Position numbers and translations under genes: made by a program
Part shown: one piece after another, positions 36,360 through 45,241 of the stretch
How positions within the stretch are numbered: position 1 is the stretch's first letter
Layout of the letters: every line of letters begins with the position of its first letter
From: Pseudomonas sp. EpS/L25
GTDB lineage: Bacteria > Pseudomonadota > Gammaproteobacteria > Pseudomonadales > Pseudomonadaceae
Direction: 5' to 3'
NCBI RefSeq assembly: GCF_001512295.1
Contig: NZ_LNUP01000011.1
Location: 751,781-815,780 of the forward strand
DNA: 64,000 nucleotides
The notes under the pieces: generated by a model
Told to the model about the DNA's origin: nothing
Database searches by the model: none
What the model saw: the letters and a program-made list of their open reading frames with translations, nothing else

Positions 36360-37540
36360 GCCAGATTCCTGCTCAACACCAGCAAAGCGATATCGTCAGG
36401 CATGTCGTTGACCGCTGCCAGCTCAAGGGCTTCACTCAGGCCTGCCAGTGTACCGCCGGCGCGGCGGACGTATTCGGGCAGGCTGCGTTCTTTCTCTTTC
36501 AAATTGTCTCCCGGTAGCAGATCGAAGATGCCATCCGAAAAGAGGGTCAGGCTGAAGCGCTCCGGCAACGCCATCTGGTAGTCATTGTAGGTAGCCTCCT
36601 GGAACAGGCCCACCGGCAACCCCTTGCCTTCCAGGAAGCGGGTCTCGTCCGGCGTGTGCAGGACCGGCAACGGCAGGTGACCACCGATGCTGTAGCTCAG
36701 GGTCTCGGTGGTCTCGTCGATCACTCCGCCCAGCATGGTCACGTGTTTGCCCAATTTGCAATCGAGCAGACCCCGATTGATGTGGCCGAGCACATCCGAC
36801 GGCTTGAATTCGGGTAGCGTACCGTTGCGCTTGGACTCGTACAGCAGCCGGGTGGTCATGAACTTGAGCAGCACCGTGACGAACGCCGACGAGGCGCCGT
36901 GCCCGGAAACGTCTGCCAGGTAGAAGGCGACGCGATGCTCGTCGATACGAAAGTAGTCGACGAAATCGCCGGACAGGTACAGCGACGGGATGATCTCGTG
37001 GGCGAACTTCAGCCCCTCGGTTTCCCAGGGTGTCACCGGCAGCATGTTCATCTGCACGTGGCGACCGGCGTTCTGGTCTTCCTGCAGCAGGCTCAGGCTG
37101 GCCTGCAACTCGCGATTGGTATTCTCCAGCTTGACCCGGTAGCGATCGTTCTCCAGGCGCAGCCGGGCACGATCCAGCGCCCGGTTCACCGAGTGCTCGA
37201 GCACCACCAGGTCTTCCAGCGGCTTGATCAGGTAATCGGCGGCGCCCAGGCGCAGGGCCTCGACAACATCGCTCATCACCCCCGCGCCGGACAGCACCAG
37301 CACGGGCGTATCGATGGAGAGTTCACTGATCCGGCGCAGCAGCGTCAGCCCATCGACCTGCGGCATGCGCAGGTCGCAGATGATGAGATCAGGCTGTTCA
37401 CGCTCGAAGATCTGCAGGCCCTGCTGGCCATTGCTGGCCTGCAGGACATTGAAGCCACTGTCCTCGAGATAGTCGGCGAGGCTGAGGCGAACCACCTCGT
37501 CATCGTCAATGATCAAGAGCGTGGCAGGCGTATTAGACAT
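36356..37540 (-). CDS. rssB: Response regulator with PP2C-type phosphatase output, RssB-like
   Basis: From the ATG at 37540 (MSNTPATLLIIDDDE) the product is 394 aa; a codon five upstream is also possible. A receiver domain (DDDE, phospho-Asp in LIICDLRMP, Lys in LIKPLEDL) leads through a coiled coil (about 125-165) to a PPM/SpoIIE phosphatase domain with DFVDYFRI, ADVSGHGASSAF and LFSDGIFDL. It should dephosphorylate the STAS partner encoded next to it. In Pseudomonas, RssB proteins with this output domain control RpoS stability, unlike the E. coli form with its degenerate output. Confidence 0.82.
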   Translation of the reverse strand: MSNTPATLLIIDDDEVVRLSLADYLEDSGFNVLQASNGQQGLQIFEREQPDLIICDLRMPQVDGLTLLRRISELSIDTPVLVLSGAGVMSDVVEALRLGAADYLIKPLEDLVVLEHSVNRALDRARLRLENDRYRVKLENTNRELQASLSLLQEDQNAGRHVQMNMLPVTPWETEGLKFAHEIIPSLYLSGDFVDYFRIDEHRVAFYLADVSGHGASSAFVTVLLKFMTTRLLYESKRNGTLPEFKPSDVLGHINRGLLDCKLGKHVTMLGGVIDETTETLSYSIGGHLPLPVLHTPDETRFLEGKGLPVGLFQEATYNDYQMALPERFSLTLFSDGIFDLLPGDNLKEKERSLPEYVRRAGGTLAGLSEALELAAVNDMPDDIALLVLSRNLA

Positions 37541-37743
37541 AGAGGATCCAGGCATGCACCCGAACGGCTAACCGGCGGACGCTATCCGACACGGGCCACG
37601 GTGATTACGACACGGCGAGACACTACTCCCATCCACCCAGGCGTTCAAGCTTGCCAACGGGATGGATTTTCTTTACAGGGTGCCTTTCTTGAGTTTATAC
37701 CTCAAGCCTGACGCTATCCATCCTCCCACGCAGTAGGATTGCC

Positions 37744-38043
37744 ATGAGTACCAGTGACCGCTCTTACAGTGAAAAGCGCGACTTCATTCGCATGAATGTC
37801 GATTCCCAGGCCATCCTCAAGGTGGGAGACCAGAGCTTCGATGCCCGCTGCGTCGATATGTCCAGCACCGGCTTCCAGATCGAAGCGGAAACCGCGCTCT
37901 CGGTCGGTGACCGGGTGACGGTGATCATTCCCTCCAGCCATGCCGAACTCAAGGGCCTGGAGGCGGATGCCGAGGTGCTGCGCGTCCAGGCCACCGACTC
38001 TGGCAAGCAGTTGCTCGGGCTGTCGGTACTCGAGATGCGCTAG
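37744..38043 (+). CDS. PilZ-domain protein (c-di-GMP receptor)
   Basis: The product is 99 aa, essentially one PilZ domain. Both binding motifs are present: the RxxxR-type pair in EKRDFIRMNV at the N-terminus and DMSSTGFQIE (D/NxSxxG) at about residue 39. It should bind cyclic di-GMP in the cytoplasm; the output partner is not visible. It is divergent from rssB across 200 bases and followed by a strong bidirectional terminator. A CTTGAG-N7-CTCAAG dyad lies at 37688-37706 ahead of it. Confidence 0.88.
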   Translation: MSTSDRSYSEKRDFIRMNVDSQAILKVGDQSFDARCVDMSSTGFQIEAETALSVGDRVTVIIPSSHAELKGLEADAEVLRVQATDSGKQLLGLSVLEMR

Positions 38044-38056
38044 CCGCGACGGTAAC

Positions 38057-38089
38057 GAAAAAAGGCAGCCCCATGGCTGCCTTTTTTCG
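38057..38089. terminator. Bidirectional terminator between the PilZ gene and mlaA
   Basis: GAAAAAAGGCAGCC and GGCTGCCTTTTTTC (38057-38070 and 38075-38088) form a long stem with a CCAT loop and A/T tracts on both sides, so it can end transcripts arriving from either convergent gene. Confidence 0.9.
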
Positions 38090-38107
38090 TTTCGCCCGCG
38101 CCGTGCG

Positions 38108-38809
38108 TCAGAAATCGTCTACCACATGGCCATCGTTGACCTTGAATTCGCGGGTCTGCAGATAGGCGTTGCGGATGAACACGTACTTGTCACCGGTGAT
38201 CAGGCGCTCGGCTTGCAACAGGCCGGCGCGCGTGTCGACGGTGCTGAGGGCGAAGGCGCTGTTGCGGACCGCCACGTCATCCACATAGGGATAGGCGCTG
38301 CTGTAGCTATCGGGGATACGGCCGAGGCCGTCACGTACGCTGCTGGGGCCGAAGAACGGCAGCACCAGGTAGGGACCGCTGCTGGCGCCCCACTTGCCCA
38401 GGGTCTGGCCGAAATCCTCGTCGTTGCGCTGCAGACCGGCCTTGGTCGCCACGTCCACCAGGCCGAGGCCACCCAGGGTAGTGTTCATCAGCAGCCGCGC
38501 GGTATCCACCCCGGCGTGCTCCACCTTGCCCTGTAGCAGGTCGTTGGCCAGGTTACGCACGTCCCCCAGGTTGTTGAAGAAGTTGCTCACGCCCGTCTGC
38601 ACGAAGCCCGGCGTGAAGCGCTGGTAGCCCTGGGCGACCGGCTTGAGCGCATAGGTGTCCAGGGTATCGTTGAACACGAAGATCTTGCGGTTGAAGCCTT
38701 CCCACGGATCGGGATTCTCGGTTTCCGCCGCCATTGCCTGACCGGCAAACGCCAGAGCTGTCGCCAGCAGCGCTCCCCAGACCCTGGAACCCCGTCGCTC
38801 GACCGTCAT
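38108..38809 (-). CDS. mlaA: Outer-membrane phospholipid transport protein MlaA (VacJ)
   Basis: The product is 233 aa. MlaA removes phospholipids from the outer leaflet of the outer membrane and passes them to MlaC. The family core is present: DPWEGFNRKIFVFND, ALKPVAQGY, NFFNNLGDVRNLANDLLQGK and LPFFGPSSVRDGLGR. The N-terminal signal ends in AFAGQAMAAE and has no lipobox cysteine, so it would be a soluble or integral form rather than the E. coli-type lipoprotein. A TATAAT (38856-38851 on the minus strand) about 45 bases upstream is a likely -10. Confidence 0.93.
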   Translation of the reverse strand: MTVERRGSRVWGALLATALAFAGQAMAAETENPDPWEGFNRKIFVFNDTLDTYALKPVAQGYQRFTPGFVQTGVSNFFNNLGDVRNLANDLLQGKVEHAGVDTARLLMNTTLGGLGLVDVATKAGLQRNDEDFGQTLGKWGASSGPYLVLPFFGPSSVRDGLGRIPDSYSSAYPYVDDVAVRNSAFALSTVDTRAGLLQAERLITGDKYVFIRNAYLQTREFKVNDGHVVDDF

Positions 38810-38904
38810 CGCTTCTCTCCTAGTTGCACTCAGACGCCTGAAAGGCGCCGATTATAGTCACAGCTTCGCTACTTTGGATCAGTGGCCGAACTCAGTCACT
38901 CGAT

Positions 38905-38929
38905 CTTTGACCAGTCGTTGCGGTCAAAG
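38905..38929. promoter_or_regulatory. Inverted repeat ahead of the DUF4404 gene
   Basis: CTTTGACC-N9-GGTCAAAG (38905-38912 and 38922-38929) is a perfect 8-bp dyad ending 23 bases before the ATG. Its left arm contains TTGACC, a good -35, so it could be an operator or a hairpin at the transcript start. Confidence 0.45.
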
Positions 38930-38952
38930 AATCCGGACACAGGAGAAACGCC

Positions 38953-39222
38953 ATGACCACGTCTCATCTGCAGGAACAACTCGACGAACTCCGCCACCAG
39001 CTGGATCAGGATCCGCCGTCTTCGCCCGAGGACCGGGAAAGCCTGGAGCTCCTGATCCGCGACATCGAATTCCAACTGGCCAACGAGGACGCCACCCATA
39101 CCAGCGACAGCAGCCTGGTGGACGGCGTCAATCTGGCGGTGGAGCGCTTCGAAGTCAGTCACCCCACCATGGCCGGTACACTCAGGTCCATCATGAACAG
39201 CCTGAGCAGCATGGGCATCTGA
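38953..39222 (+). CDS. DUF4404 family protein
   Basis: The product is 89 aa, soluble and helical, with a heptad-like first half (LQEQLDELRHQLDQD) and the family-typical VERFEVSHPTMAGTLRSIMNSLSSMGI end (given in part: FEVSHPTMAGTLR). The function of DUF4404 proteins is unknown. ACAGGAGA gives a good ribosome site. The TGA stop is immediately adjacent to the stop of the convergent queF, with no base between them. Confidence 0.82.
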   Translation: MTTSHLQEQLDELRHQLDQDPPSSPEDRESLELLIRDIEFQLANEDATHTSDSSLVDGVNLAVERFEVSHPTMAGTLRSIMNSLSSMGI

Positions 39223-40050
39223 TCACTGCCGAACGTAACGTTCGATCCCGGGCTGGATATCGTCGCTGCTGCGGTAGGGATTGATATCCAGCCCACCCCG
39301 TCGCACGTAGCGGGCGAATACCGTGAGCCGCTCTGGCTGGAGTACCCGCCAGAGATCCAGATAGATGCGTTCCACGCACTGCTCGTGGAAGTCGGCGTGC
39401 TGGCGGAAGGCGACCAGGTAACGCAGCAGGCTCGCTGGATCCAGCGCCAGCCCTGCCTCGTACTCGACGACCACGGTCCCCCAGTCCGGTTGACCGGTGA
39501 CCGGGCAATTCGACTTCAGCAGATGACTATAGAGGCGCTGGCCGTCCCGCGTCTCACCGACAGCCAAGGCCTGCGCCTGCGGCTCCGCATAGCGGTCCAC
39601 GATGACGTCCAGGTCGTCTATGCACTGGCCGGCAGGCCGCTGGATGCCCCGGGCGGCCCAATCGTCCAGTGATAGCAGCGTCACCCCGACCGTGGCGCCA
39701 GCGGCTGCGCTCAGATCCCTGGCCAGAATGGCTTCGAGTTCGGCCAGGCTAGCGAACACCGACTGGTTCAGGGAGTTGAGATACAGCTTGAACGACTTGG
39801 ACTCGATGATGTTCGGCGACGCCGCCGGGATGGCGAATTCGGCGATAGCGACCACCGGCTTGCCCGACGGCAGCAGCCAGGACAGCTCATAGCAGGTCCA
39901 GACATCCACACCGCGGAACGGCAGCGCCTCCGCGCTCAGGCCTAGCTCCGCCCACTTGGGCGCCCGTGGGATGGGATAGAGCAAAGCCGGCTCGTAGTGG
40001 CTGACGTACTCGGTGCTCTTGCCCAGGGGCGATTGTTCTACGCTCTGCAT
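39223..40050 (-). CDS. queF: NADPH-dependent 7-cyano-7-deazaguanine reductase
   Basis: The product is 275 aa, the long (tandem) QueF form found in gammaproteobacteria. It reduces preQ0 to preQ1 in queuosine synthesis, a rare nitrile reduction. The catalytic Cys is in [16 protein letters not shown] (about residue 184), and the substrate motif [14 protein letters not shown] is at about 84-97. The ATG at 40050 has a GAAAGAG box. A TTG further upstream would overlap the ABC permease stop. Queuosine at the tRNA wobble position affects decoding of NAU/NAC codons. Confidence 0.96.
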   Translation of the reverse strand: MQSVEQSPLGKSTEYVSHYEPALLYPIPRAPKWAELGLSAEALPFRGVDVWTCYELSWLLPSGKPVVAIAEFAIPAASPNIIESKSFKLYLNSLNQSVFASLAELEAILARDLSAAAGATVGVTLLSLDDWAARGIQRPAGQCIDDLDVIVDRYAEPQAQALAVGETRDGQRLYSHLLKSNCPVTGQPDWGTVVVEYEAGLALDPASLLRYLVAFRQHADFHEQCVERIYLDLWRVLQPERLTVFARYVRRGGLDINPYRSSDDIQPGIERYVRQ

Positions 40051-40064
40051 GACTCTTTCGACAC

Positions 40065-40844
40065 TCAATGACGCATGCCACGCCCGCTGACGAGCAGGCG
40101 AATGCTGACCAGATAAAGCACGACCACGGCGAACAGCATGAAGGCGATCGCCACCCCGATGCGGATGTCCGACACGCCAAGGATGCCGTAGCGGAAGGCG
40201 TTGACCATGTGCAGGATGGGGTTGACCAGGGATACCTTCTGCCAGAACTCGGGCAGTAGGTCGATGGAATAGAAGACCCCGCCCAGGTAGGTCAGAGGCG
40301 TCAGCACGAAGGTCGGCACGATGGAGATGTCGTCGAAGTTGCGTGCATAGACGGCATTGATGAAGCCGCCCAGGGCGAAGATAGCCGCGGTCAGGACGAT
40401 CACCAGCAGCATGATGCCGATGTGGTGCACCTGCATGTGGGTGAAGAACAGTGACAGCAGGCTGACGATGGCCGCCACGGCCAGGCCGCGCAGGATGCCG
40501 CCCATGGCGTAGCCGATGAGAATGACATGGGGCGAGACCGGCGAGACCAGCAACTCTTCCACCGAGCGCTGGAACTTGCTGCTGAAGAAGCTGGAGACCA
40601 CGTTGCTGTAGGCGTTGGTGATCACCGACATCATGATCAGGCCCGGCACGATGTACTGCATGTAGGTGAAGCCCCCCATGCCCCCGATGCGGTTGCCGAT
40701 CAGATTACCGAAGATCACGAAGTACAGGACCATGGTGATCGCCGGGGGCAGCAGCGTCTGTGCCCAGATGCGGGTGAAGCGGCGTACTTCGCGGTGGACG
40801 ATGGTCCGCAGCGCCACCATGTTGGCTTGGAATTCGGTACTCAT
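40065..40844 (-). CDS. ABC-2 type exporter permease (YadH-like)
   Basis: The product is 259 aa with six membrane helices of the ABC-2 type. The landmarks are [40 protein letters not shown] and a conserved [12 protein letters not shown]-like segment (here [14 protein letters not shown]). It forms an export channel with the ATPase encoded just upstream, overlapping it as ATGA. The pair corresponds to YadG/YadH and to genes adjacent to queF in pseudomonads. Substrate unknown; drug, lipid or polysaccharide roles are seen in this family. Confidence 0.9.
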   Translation of the reverse strand: MSTEFQANMVALRTIVHREVRRFTRIWAQTLLPPAITMVLYFVIFGNLIGNRIGGMGGFTYMQYIVPGLIMMSVITNAYSNVVSSFFSSKFQRSVEELLVSPVSPHVILIGYAMGGILRGLAVAAIVSLLSLFFTHMQVHHIGIMLLVIVLTAAIFALGGFINAVYARNFDDISIVPTFVLTPLTYLGGVFYSIDLLPEFWQKVSLVNPILHMVNAFRYGILGVSDIRIGVAIAFMLFAVVVLYLVSIRLLVSGRGMRH

Positions 40845-41773
40845 CGGGCGACCTTGGCTAGATTCTTTTCCACCAGGGAGACGAACAGCTCCTCCAGGCG
40901 GTTGGCTTTGTTTCTCAGGCTCTGGACCTGGATGCCGGCGGCGTCCAGTTGGCGGAACAGCGCATTGACGCCGCTGGCCTTGTCGATCTGCACCTCGAAG
41001 GAGTGATCGCCCAGCAGTCGGGTCGGATAGCCTTCCAGTTGCGGCGCTGCCGTCAGCGGCTGGACCACATCGACGATGAAGGTTTCGACGTTGAGCTTCT
41101 GCAGGAGCTTGCGCATGCTGGTGTGCTCCACCAGTTCACCATGGTCGATGATGGCGATGTTGCGGCAGAGCTGCTCGGCCTCTTCGAGATAGTGGGTGGT
41201 GAGGATGATGCTGGTCCCCTGCCCGTTCAGCTCGGCGAGGAAACTCCACATGGAGCGGCGTAGCTCGATGTCCACGCCAGCAGTGGGTTCGTCGAGGATC
41301 AACAGGCGCGGCTTGTGGATCAGAGCGCGAGCGATCATCAGGCGGCGCTTCATGCCGCCGGAGAGCATGCGCGAGGGCGTATCGCGCTTGTCCCATAGCC
41401 CGAGCTGGGTCAGGTATTCCTCGGCCCGCTCGCCAGCGATCCGCGCCGGGATACCGTAGTAGCCCGCCTGCGTTACCAGGATGTCGAAGGCCTTCTCGAA
41501 CTGGTTGAAATTGAATTCCTGGGGCACCACCCCCAGACACCGCTTGAGACCCGCTGGATCCTTGTCCAGGTCGTTGCCGAACACCGAGACCTCGCCGCCC
41601 GACTTGTTGACCAGGGTCGAGAGGATGCCAATGGTGGTCGACTTACCGGCCCCATTCGGACCGAGCAGCGCAAAGAAATCACCTTCGACCACATCGAGGT
41701 CGATGCCCTTGAGGGCGGTGAAGCCGTTGTTGTAGGTCTTGGTCAGACCACGAATGGAGAGAGCTAGACTCAT
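40841..41773 (-). CDS. ABC-2 exporter ATP-binding subunit (YadG-like)
   Basis: From the ATG at 41773, preceded by GGGAGG, the product is 310 aa. It has Walker A GPNGAGKST, Q-loop VVPQEFNFN, signature LSGGMKRRL, Walker B LLILDEPTAGVD and the H-loop His in TTHYLEEAE. A C-terminal extension of about 90 residues is typical of exporters with a DrrA/CcmA-like subunit. ATGA coupling to the permease shows they work as one exporter. The upstream extension of the frame has no homology. Confidence 0.93.
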   Translation of the reverse strand: MSLALSIRGLTKTYNNGFTALKGIDLDVVEGDFFALLGPNGAGKSTTIGILSTLVNKSGGEVSVFGNDLDKDPAGLKRCLGVVPQEFNFNQFEKAFDILVTQAGYYGIPARIAGERAEEYLTQLGLWDKRDTPSRMLSGGMKRRLMIARALIHKPRLLILDEPTAGVDIELRRSMWSFLAELNGQGTSIILTTHYLEEAEQLCRNIAIIDHGELVEHTSMRKLLQKLNVETFIVDVVQPLTAAPQLEGYPTRLLGDHSFEVQIDKASGVNALFRQLDAAGIQVQSLRNKANRLEELFVSLVEKNLAKVAR

Positions 41774-41915
41774 GTGCCTCCCGGCAAGAACTGATTGGCA
41801 AAGAAAAGTGCTACTTCCTATAACCCCGGCAGAGGGCAAAGGTTCGATCCTAGTCGAACCAGACAATATCGGACAGTGCCCCTATACTGCGCAGCCGCTT
41901 TTTCAGGAGACACCC

Positions 41916-42326
41916 ATGGCCACTTCCTATCTCGATCACCACGTTGCCCTCCTCGCCCAGCTGCGCGCGGTCCTGGCCGACGTCGGTACGGCCGAGCAGG
42001 TGCCCTCGGAGAATCACGCGCTGTTCCTCGATCGCTTCGATGAGCTGGTCGCCGGGCTGCCCAAGGCACCCGAGGAATACGCCTATCTCGGTCAGGATCT
42101 GCTCAGCCAGATCTTCAGCCGCTATCCGCAGATCGCCCATCGCGTCCCGCGCGACCTGCTGTGGTTCTTTGGTGGCGACTGCCTGCACTTCATGCCGGAC
42201 GAAGAACTGGCGCTCTATCAGCATTTGGACGAGCGCCGCCATGAGGCGGAATCCCGAGGCGAAACCTTCGACTGGGCGCAGGAGCAGCGACTGATGGCGT
42301 TGCCGGATGACGCAGCACGCCACTGA
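41916..42326 (+). CDS. Conserved hypothetical protein, probably PA2817 family
   Basis: The product is 136 aa, soluble, with CAGGAGA ahead of the ATG. It is rich in His, Glu and aromatic residues (SYLDHHVALLAQLRAVLAD, PRDLLWFFGGDCLHFMPDEE in part) and without a signal or membrane segment. I recognise it only as a conserved pseudomonad protein seen near queF and this exporter in P. aeruginosa. Nothing in the sequence shows a catalytic site. It is followed seven bases later by a strong hairpin. Confidence 0.7.
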   Translation: MATSYLDHHVALLAQLRAVLADVGTAEQVPSENHALFLDRFDELVAGLPKAPEEYAYLGQDLLSQIFSRYPQIAHRVPRDLLWFFGGDCLHFMPDEELALYQHLDERRHEAESRGETFDWAQEQRLMALPDDAARH

Positions 42327-42332
42327 AACGCC

Positions 42333-42363
42333 GGAGGGCTATCGACCTGATCGATAGCCCTCC
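42333..42363. terminator. 13-bp perfect hairpin between the PA2817-like gene and nfuA
   Basis: GGAGGGCTATCGA and its complement (42333-42345 and 42351-42363) enclose a 5-base loop. It lies seven bases after the stop of the plus-strand gene and 21 bases beyond the stop of convergent nfuA. No clear T-run is present on either side. Confidence 0.6.
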
Positions 42364-42384
42364 ATGGCCACGAGAATTGCTCTA

Positions 42385-42969
42385 TTAGTAGTAGGCGTTT
42401 TCGCGATTGGTGTGGTCGGTCACGTCGCGTACGGCGGTGAGTTCGGGGATCCGTTCCAGCAGGGTGCGCTCGACCCCATCCTTGAGGGTCAGGTCGACCT
42501 GGCCGCAACCCTGGCAGCCGCCGCCGAAACGCAGCACGGCAACGTTGTCGTCGACGATATCGACCAGGCTCACCATGCCACCGTGGCTGGCGAGCCCGGG
42601 GTTGATCTCGGTCTGCAGGTAGTAGTCGACGCGCTCGTTGAGCGGGCTGTCCTCGTTGACCATGGGCACCTTGGCGTTGGGCGCCTTGATGGTCAGCTGA
42701 CCGCCCATGCGGTCGGTGGCGTAGTCCACCAGGGCGTCTTCGAGGAAAGGCTGGCTGATGGCGTCGATATAGGCGGTGAAGCTCTTCAGACCGATGGGCT
42801 GGTCATCGGGCTTCTCTTCGCCAGGCTTGCAGTAGGCGATGCAGGTCTCGGCGTACTGGGTGCCGGGCTGGGTGATGAAGATACGGATACCGATCCCGGG
42901 GGTGTTCTGCTTTTCCAACAGGTCGGCCAGGTAATCCTGAGCCGCGTCGGTAATGGTGATGGCGCTCAT
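42385..42969 (-). CDS. nfuA: Fe-S biogenesis protein NfuA
   Basis: The product is 194 aa from the ATG at 42969, with GGAG five bases upstream; a GTG two codons earlier is possible. The N-terminal degenerate A-type carrier domain ([12 protein letters not shown]) is followed by the NifU-like domain with the cluster-binding CxxC in [11 protein letters not shown] (about residues 151-154). It carries a [4Fe-4S] cluster to targets, mainly under oxidative or iron stress. Transcribed alone, toward a strong hairpin. Confidence 0.96.
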   Translation of the reverse strand: MSAITITDAAQDYLADLLEKQNTPGIGIRIFITQPGTQYAETCIAYCKPGEEKPDDQPIGLKSFTAYIDAISQPFLEDALVDYATDRMGGQLTIKAPNAKVPMVNEDSPLNERVDYYLQTEINPGLASHGGMVSLVDIVDDNVAVLRFGGGCQGCGQVDLTLKDGVERTLLERIPELTAVRDVTDHTNRENAYY

Positions 42970-43054
42970 GGTCACTCCTCAACAGGTGTGACAAGTTTAC
43001 GCCACCCCACCCCTGGACGAAAGCCCTAGTGAAACAGTCGGATAATCGACGCTA

Positions 43055-43241
43055 AGCCTGTTCAAAGGCTGGCTCGAAGGGTGAGCACCAGCGAATCAAA
43101 GACCTGAGGAAGCGAACCGGGCTCGCGTGCGAGTTTACGAGGGGTGAATGAGCATTCCGGCGGGGCCGCCTAGGTAGGGCTGGCGATCCAGGGTCTTGCC
43201 AATGCCGCCTGGCCGTCGTGCAGCAGCCTGTGAACAGGCTT
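43055..43241. repeat. 11-bp inverted repeats bounding a non-coding stretch
   Basis: AAGCCTGTTCA (43055-43065) and TGAACAGGCTT (43231-43241) are exact inverted copies 165 bases apart. The right copy also folds on itself (AGCCTGT-GA-ACAGGCT, 43226-43241) and abuts the stop codon of the diguanylate cyclase gene. The stretch between has no gene. It may be a small mobile-element relic or a terminator region. Confidence 0.4.
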
Positions 43242-44213
43242 TCAGTCCAGGCTGTGCACGAAGCTGGTTACTCGATTGCGCCCGCCATGCTTGGAATCGT
43301 ACAGCGCCTTGTCGGCCTGCTGGATCATCTGTTCGTGGTTGCCCAGCGGCACGGAGAGGTCGGTGATGCCAATGCTGATGGTGAAGTTCAACGGCGTTCC
43401 CAGCACGTCCAGGCGCATCGCCTCGACGGCTTCGCGCAACCGCTCGGCGAGCAGCCGCGCACCGTCGACGCCGGTATCGAGCAGCACGATGCCGAACTCC
43501 TCGCCGCCGTAGCGGCCAGCGATGTCGGCGGTGCGGACATGGGTCTTGATCATCCCGGCCAAGGCCTTGATCGCCTGGTCGCCCACGGCGTGGCCGTAGA
43601 TGTCGTTGATGCGCTTGAAGTGATCGATGTCGAGCATCATCAGGGCCATGCGGCCGCCATAGCGCTGGTGCCGGGCGAATTCCTCGGTGAGGCGCTCCTC
43701 CCAGTAGCCGCGATTGGCCAGGCCGGTGAGCCGGTCGGTACGCGACAGTTCCTGCAGCTTGTCGTTGGAAAGCTCCAGCTGGCGCTTGTTGATGGCGACG
43801 TCGGTAACGTCGTAGATCACCACGCAGATGTGAGCGATGGCGCCGGTGGAATCGCGCAACGGCAACAGGGTCACGTTCTGGTACATGAAGGCTTCCACAC
43901 CGGTGATCGGCTGGTAGCTCTTGAAGTGGACCAGGTAGGGGCGCTGCTCCCAGATCGAGAACGCCCGGGTCCCCAGCAGGACCACACTCTCGGCCTTGGC
44001 GCGGAACCAGGCTTCGTCGATCTCGGCGAAGACGGCGAACAGCGATTGCTGGCTGACCTCGCCGAGAATCCGCCCGGAATGGTTTTCCATGAAGCTGTTC
44101 CAGACCTCGATGCGGTACTCGAGGTCGAGCACCACGACGCCGACGTCGATGTTCTGCACGATGTCCAGTAGCCAATGGAGCTCATTGATGTCGATCTGTG
44201 CGGCCATGCTCAA
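43242..44213 (-). CDS. Diguanylate cyclase with N-terminal PAS domain
   Basis: The product is 323 aa: a PAS domain (about 10-135, IVQNIDVGVVVLDLEYRIEVWN in part IDVGVVVLDLEYRIEVWN), a short helix, and a GGDEF domain. The active site is RYGGEEFGIVL, with the inhibitory RxxD site RTAD five residues ahead, so product feedback is expected. DIDHFKRINDIYGH is typical. It makes cyclic di-GMP from GTP. It is coupled to the receiver/CheC-like gene by an ATGA overlap. There is no membrane segment, so the PAS domain senses an internal signal. Confidence 0.92.
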   Translation of the reverse strand: MSMAAQIDINELHWLLDIVQNIDVGVVVLDLEYRIEVWNSFMENHSGRILGEVSQQSLFAVFAEIDEAWFRAKAESVVLLGTRAFSIWEQRPYLVHFKSYQPITGVEAFMYQNVTLLPLRDSTGAIAHICVVIYDVTDVAINKRQLELSNDKLQELSRTDRLTGLANRGYWEERLTEEFARHQRYGGRMALMMLDIDHFKRINDIYGHAVGDQAIKALAGMIKTHVRTADIAGRYGGEEFGIVLLDTGVDGARLLAERLREAVEAMRLDVLGTPLNFTISIGITDLSVPLGNHEQMIQQADKALYDSKHGGRNRVTSFVHSLD

Positions 44214-45214
44214 CTCATCAGGTAGCCGATCTTGCGGGTGATGCGCTTCACCGAGTCCTCGGTGAACAGCAGCAGCAGATCGAAGTGGACGTTATGGCCT
44301 TCCAGGCTGTAACTGAGTTCGACCGCCAGGGTCTTCTTCCAGCGGGTCTTGTTGACGACGATGAGCTCGTCGATGGACGCATGGTGACCGAGGATGGTGG
44401 GATGGCCTTGGGAGAAGCGGATGTCGAACTGCTCCGCGATGCCGGCGAGGCAGGCGCCGATGATGATGCTCGACAGGTCCAGCAGCATCTCGATGTCGCC
44501 GGACTCCCCTGCCTCGCGCCAACGCACCAGGCGTGACATGTCGTGGAGTTCGGAGTCATGGAAGATCAGCAGGGCTTCGCCGGCGATACCCTCGCCGATG
44601 TAGCCCTGGCACACCGCGCTGAGTCGATCCTCGCGCTGGGCATCCACCAGCGTCATGTGCAGCTCGCTGACTTCCAGGATGTTGACGTTGGGAATCGGCA
44701 GCTGGACGAACACATCCAGCGCCTTGGCCAGCAGGGCCCCGGCGCGGCCCATGGAGACGTTGACCACCTCGCGCAGGGCATCGCGGAAACTGACCTGCAA
44801 TTCCGGGCGCTCGATCGGCTCGGTGGATTCCGCCGCTGCCGCCGCATTGGCGCTATAGAGGCCATGGCGCTCGAGCACCTTGGCGAGTTCGCCAGGATCG
44901 GCCGGTTTGCGAATGAAATCCAGAGCGCCCAATTCGCGGACGCGAGCGACGGCCTGCTCCTGGACGTCGCCCGAGACCACGATCACCTTGACCGGCAGGC
45001 CTTCGCTACGGATGGCCGCCAGGGTGCCGTAGCCGTCCAGGATCGGCATGGTCAGGTCCAGCAGCATGACCTGGCCGAGCCCCTGGCGCAGTGCGGTCAG
45101 GGCCTCTTCGCCATTGGTAGCCTGGGTGATGGATACGGCCCAACCCTCCGGCAGGGAGCGAACCAGCTGCTTGCGCGCCATGTTCGAGTCGTCACAAATC
45201 ACCAGAGGAATCAC
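44210..45214 (-). CDS. Response regulator with CheC-like phosphatase domain
   Basis: From the GTG at 45214 (AAGGTGG box) the product is 334 aa. The receiver has CDDSNMAR, phospho-Asp in MLLDLTMPILDG, Ser in VVSGD and Lys in FIRKPADPG. A linker rich in Ala is followed by a CheC-like domain of about 190 residues. Its first helix keeps the motif D-x3-E-x2-N-x3-G (DALREVVNVSMG). The second helix is degenerate (EMLLDLSSIIIG). It may dephosphorylate a receiver, possibly its own, and control the diguanylate cyclase encoded next. Confidence 0.83.
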   Translation of the reverse strand: MIPLVICDDSNMARKQLVRSLPEGWAVSITQATNGEEALTALRQGLGQVMLLDLTMPILDGYGTLAAIRSEGLPVKVIVVSGDVQEQAVARVRELGALDFIRKPADPGELAKVLERHGLYSANAAAAAESTEPIERPELQVSFRDALREVVNVSMGRAGALLAKALDVFVQLPIPNVNILEVSELHMTLVDAQREDRLSAVCQGYIGEGIAGEALLIFHDSELHDMSRLVRWREAGESGDIEMLLDLSSIIIGACLAGIAEQFDIRFSQGHPTILGHHASIDELIVVNKTRWKKTLAVELSYSLEGHNVHFDLLLLFTEDSVKRITRKIGYLMS

Positions 45215-45241
45215 GGCCACCTTCCATGACGCAGTTTTGAC

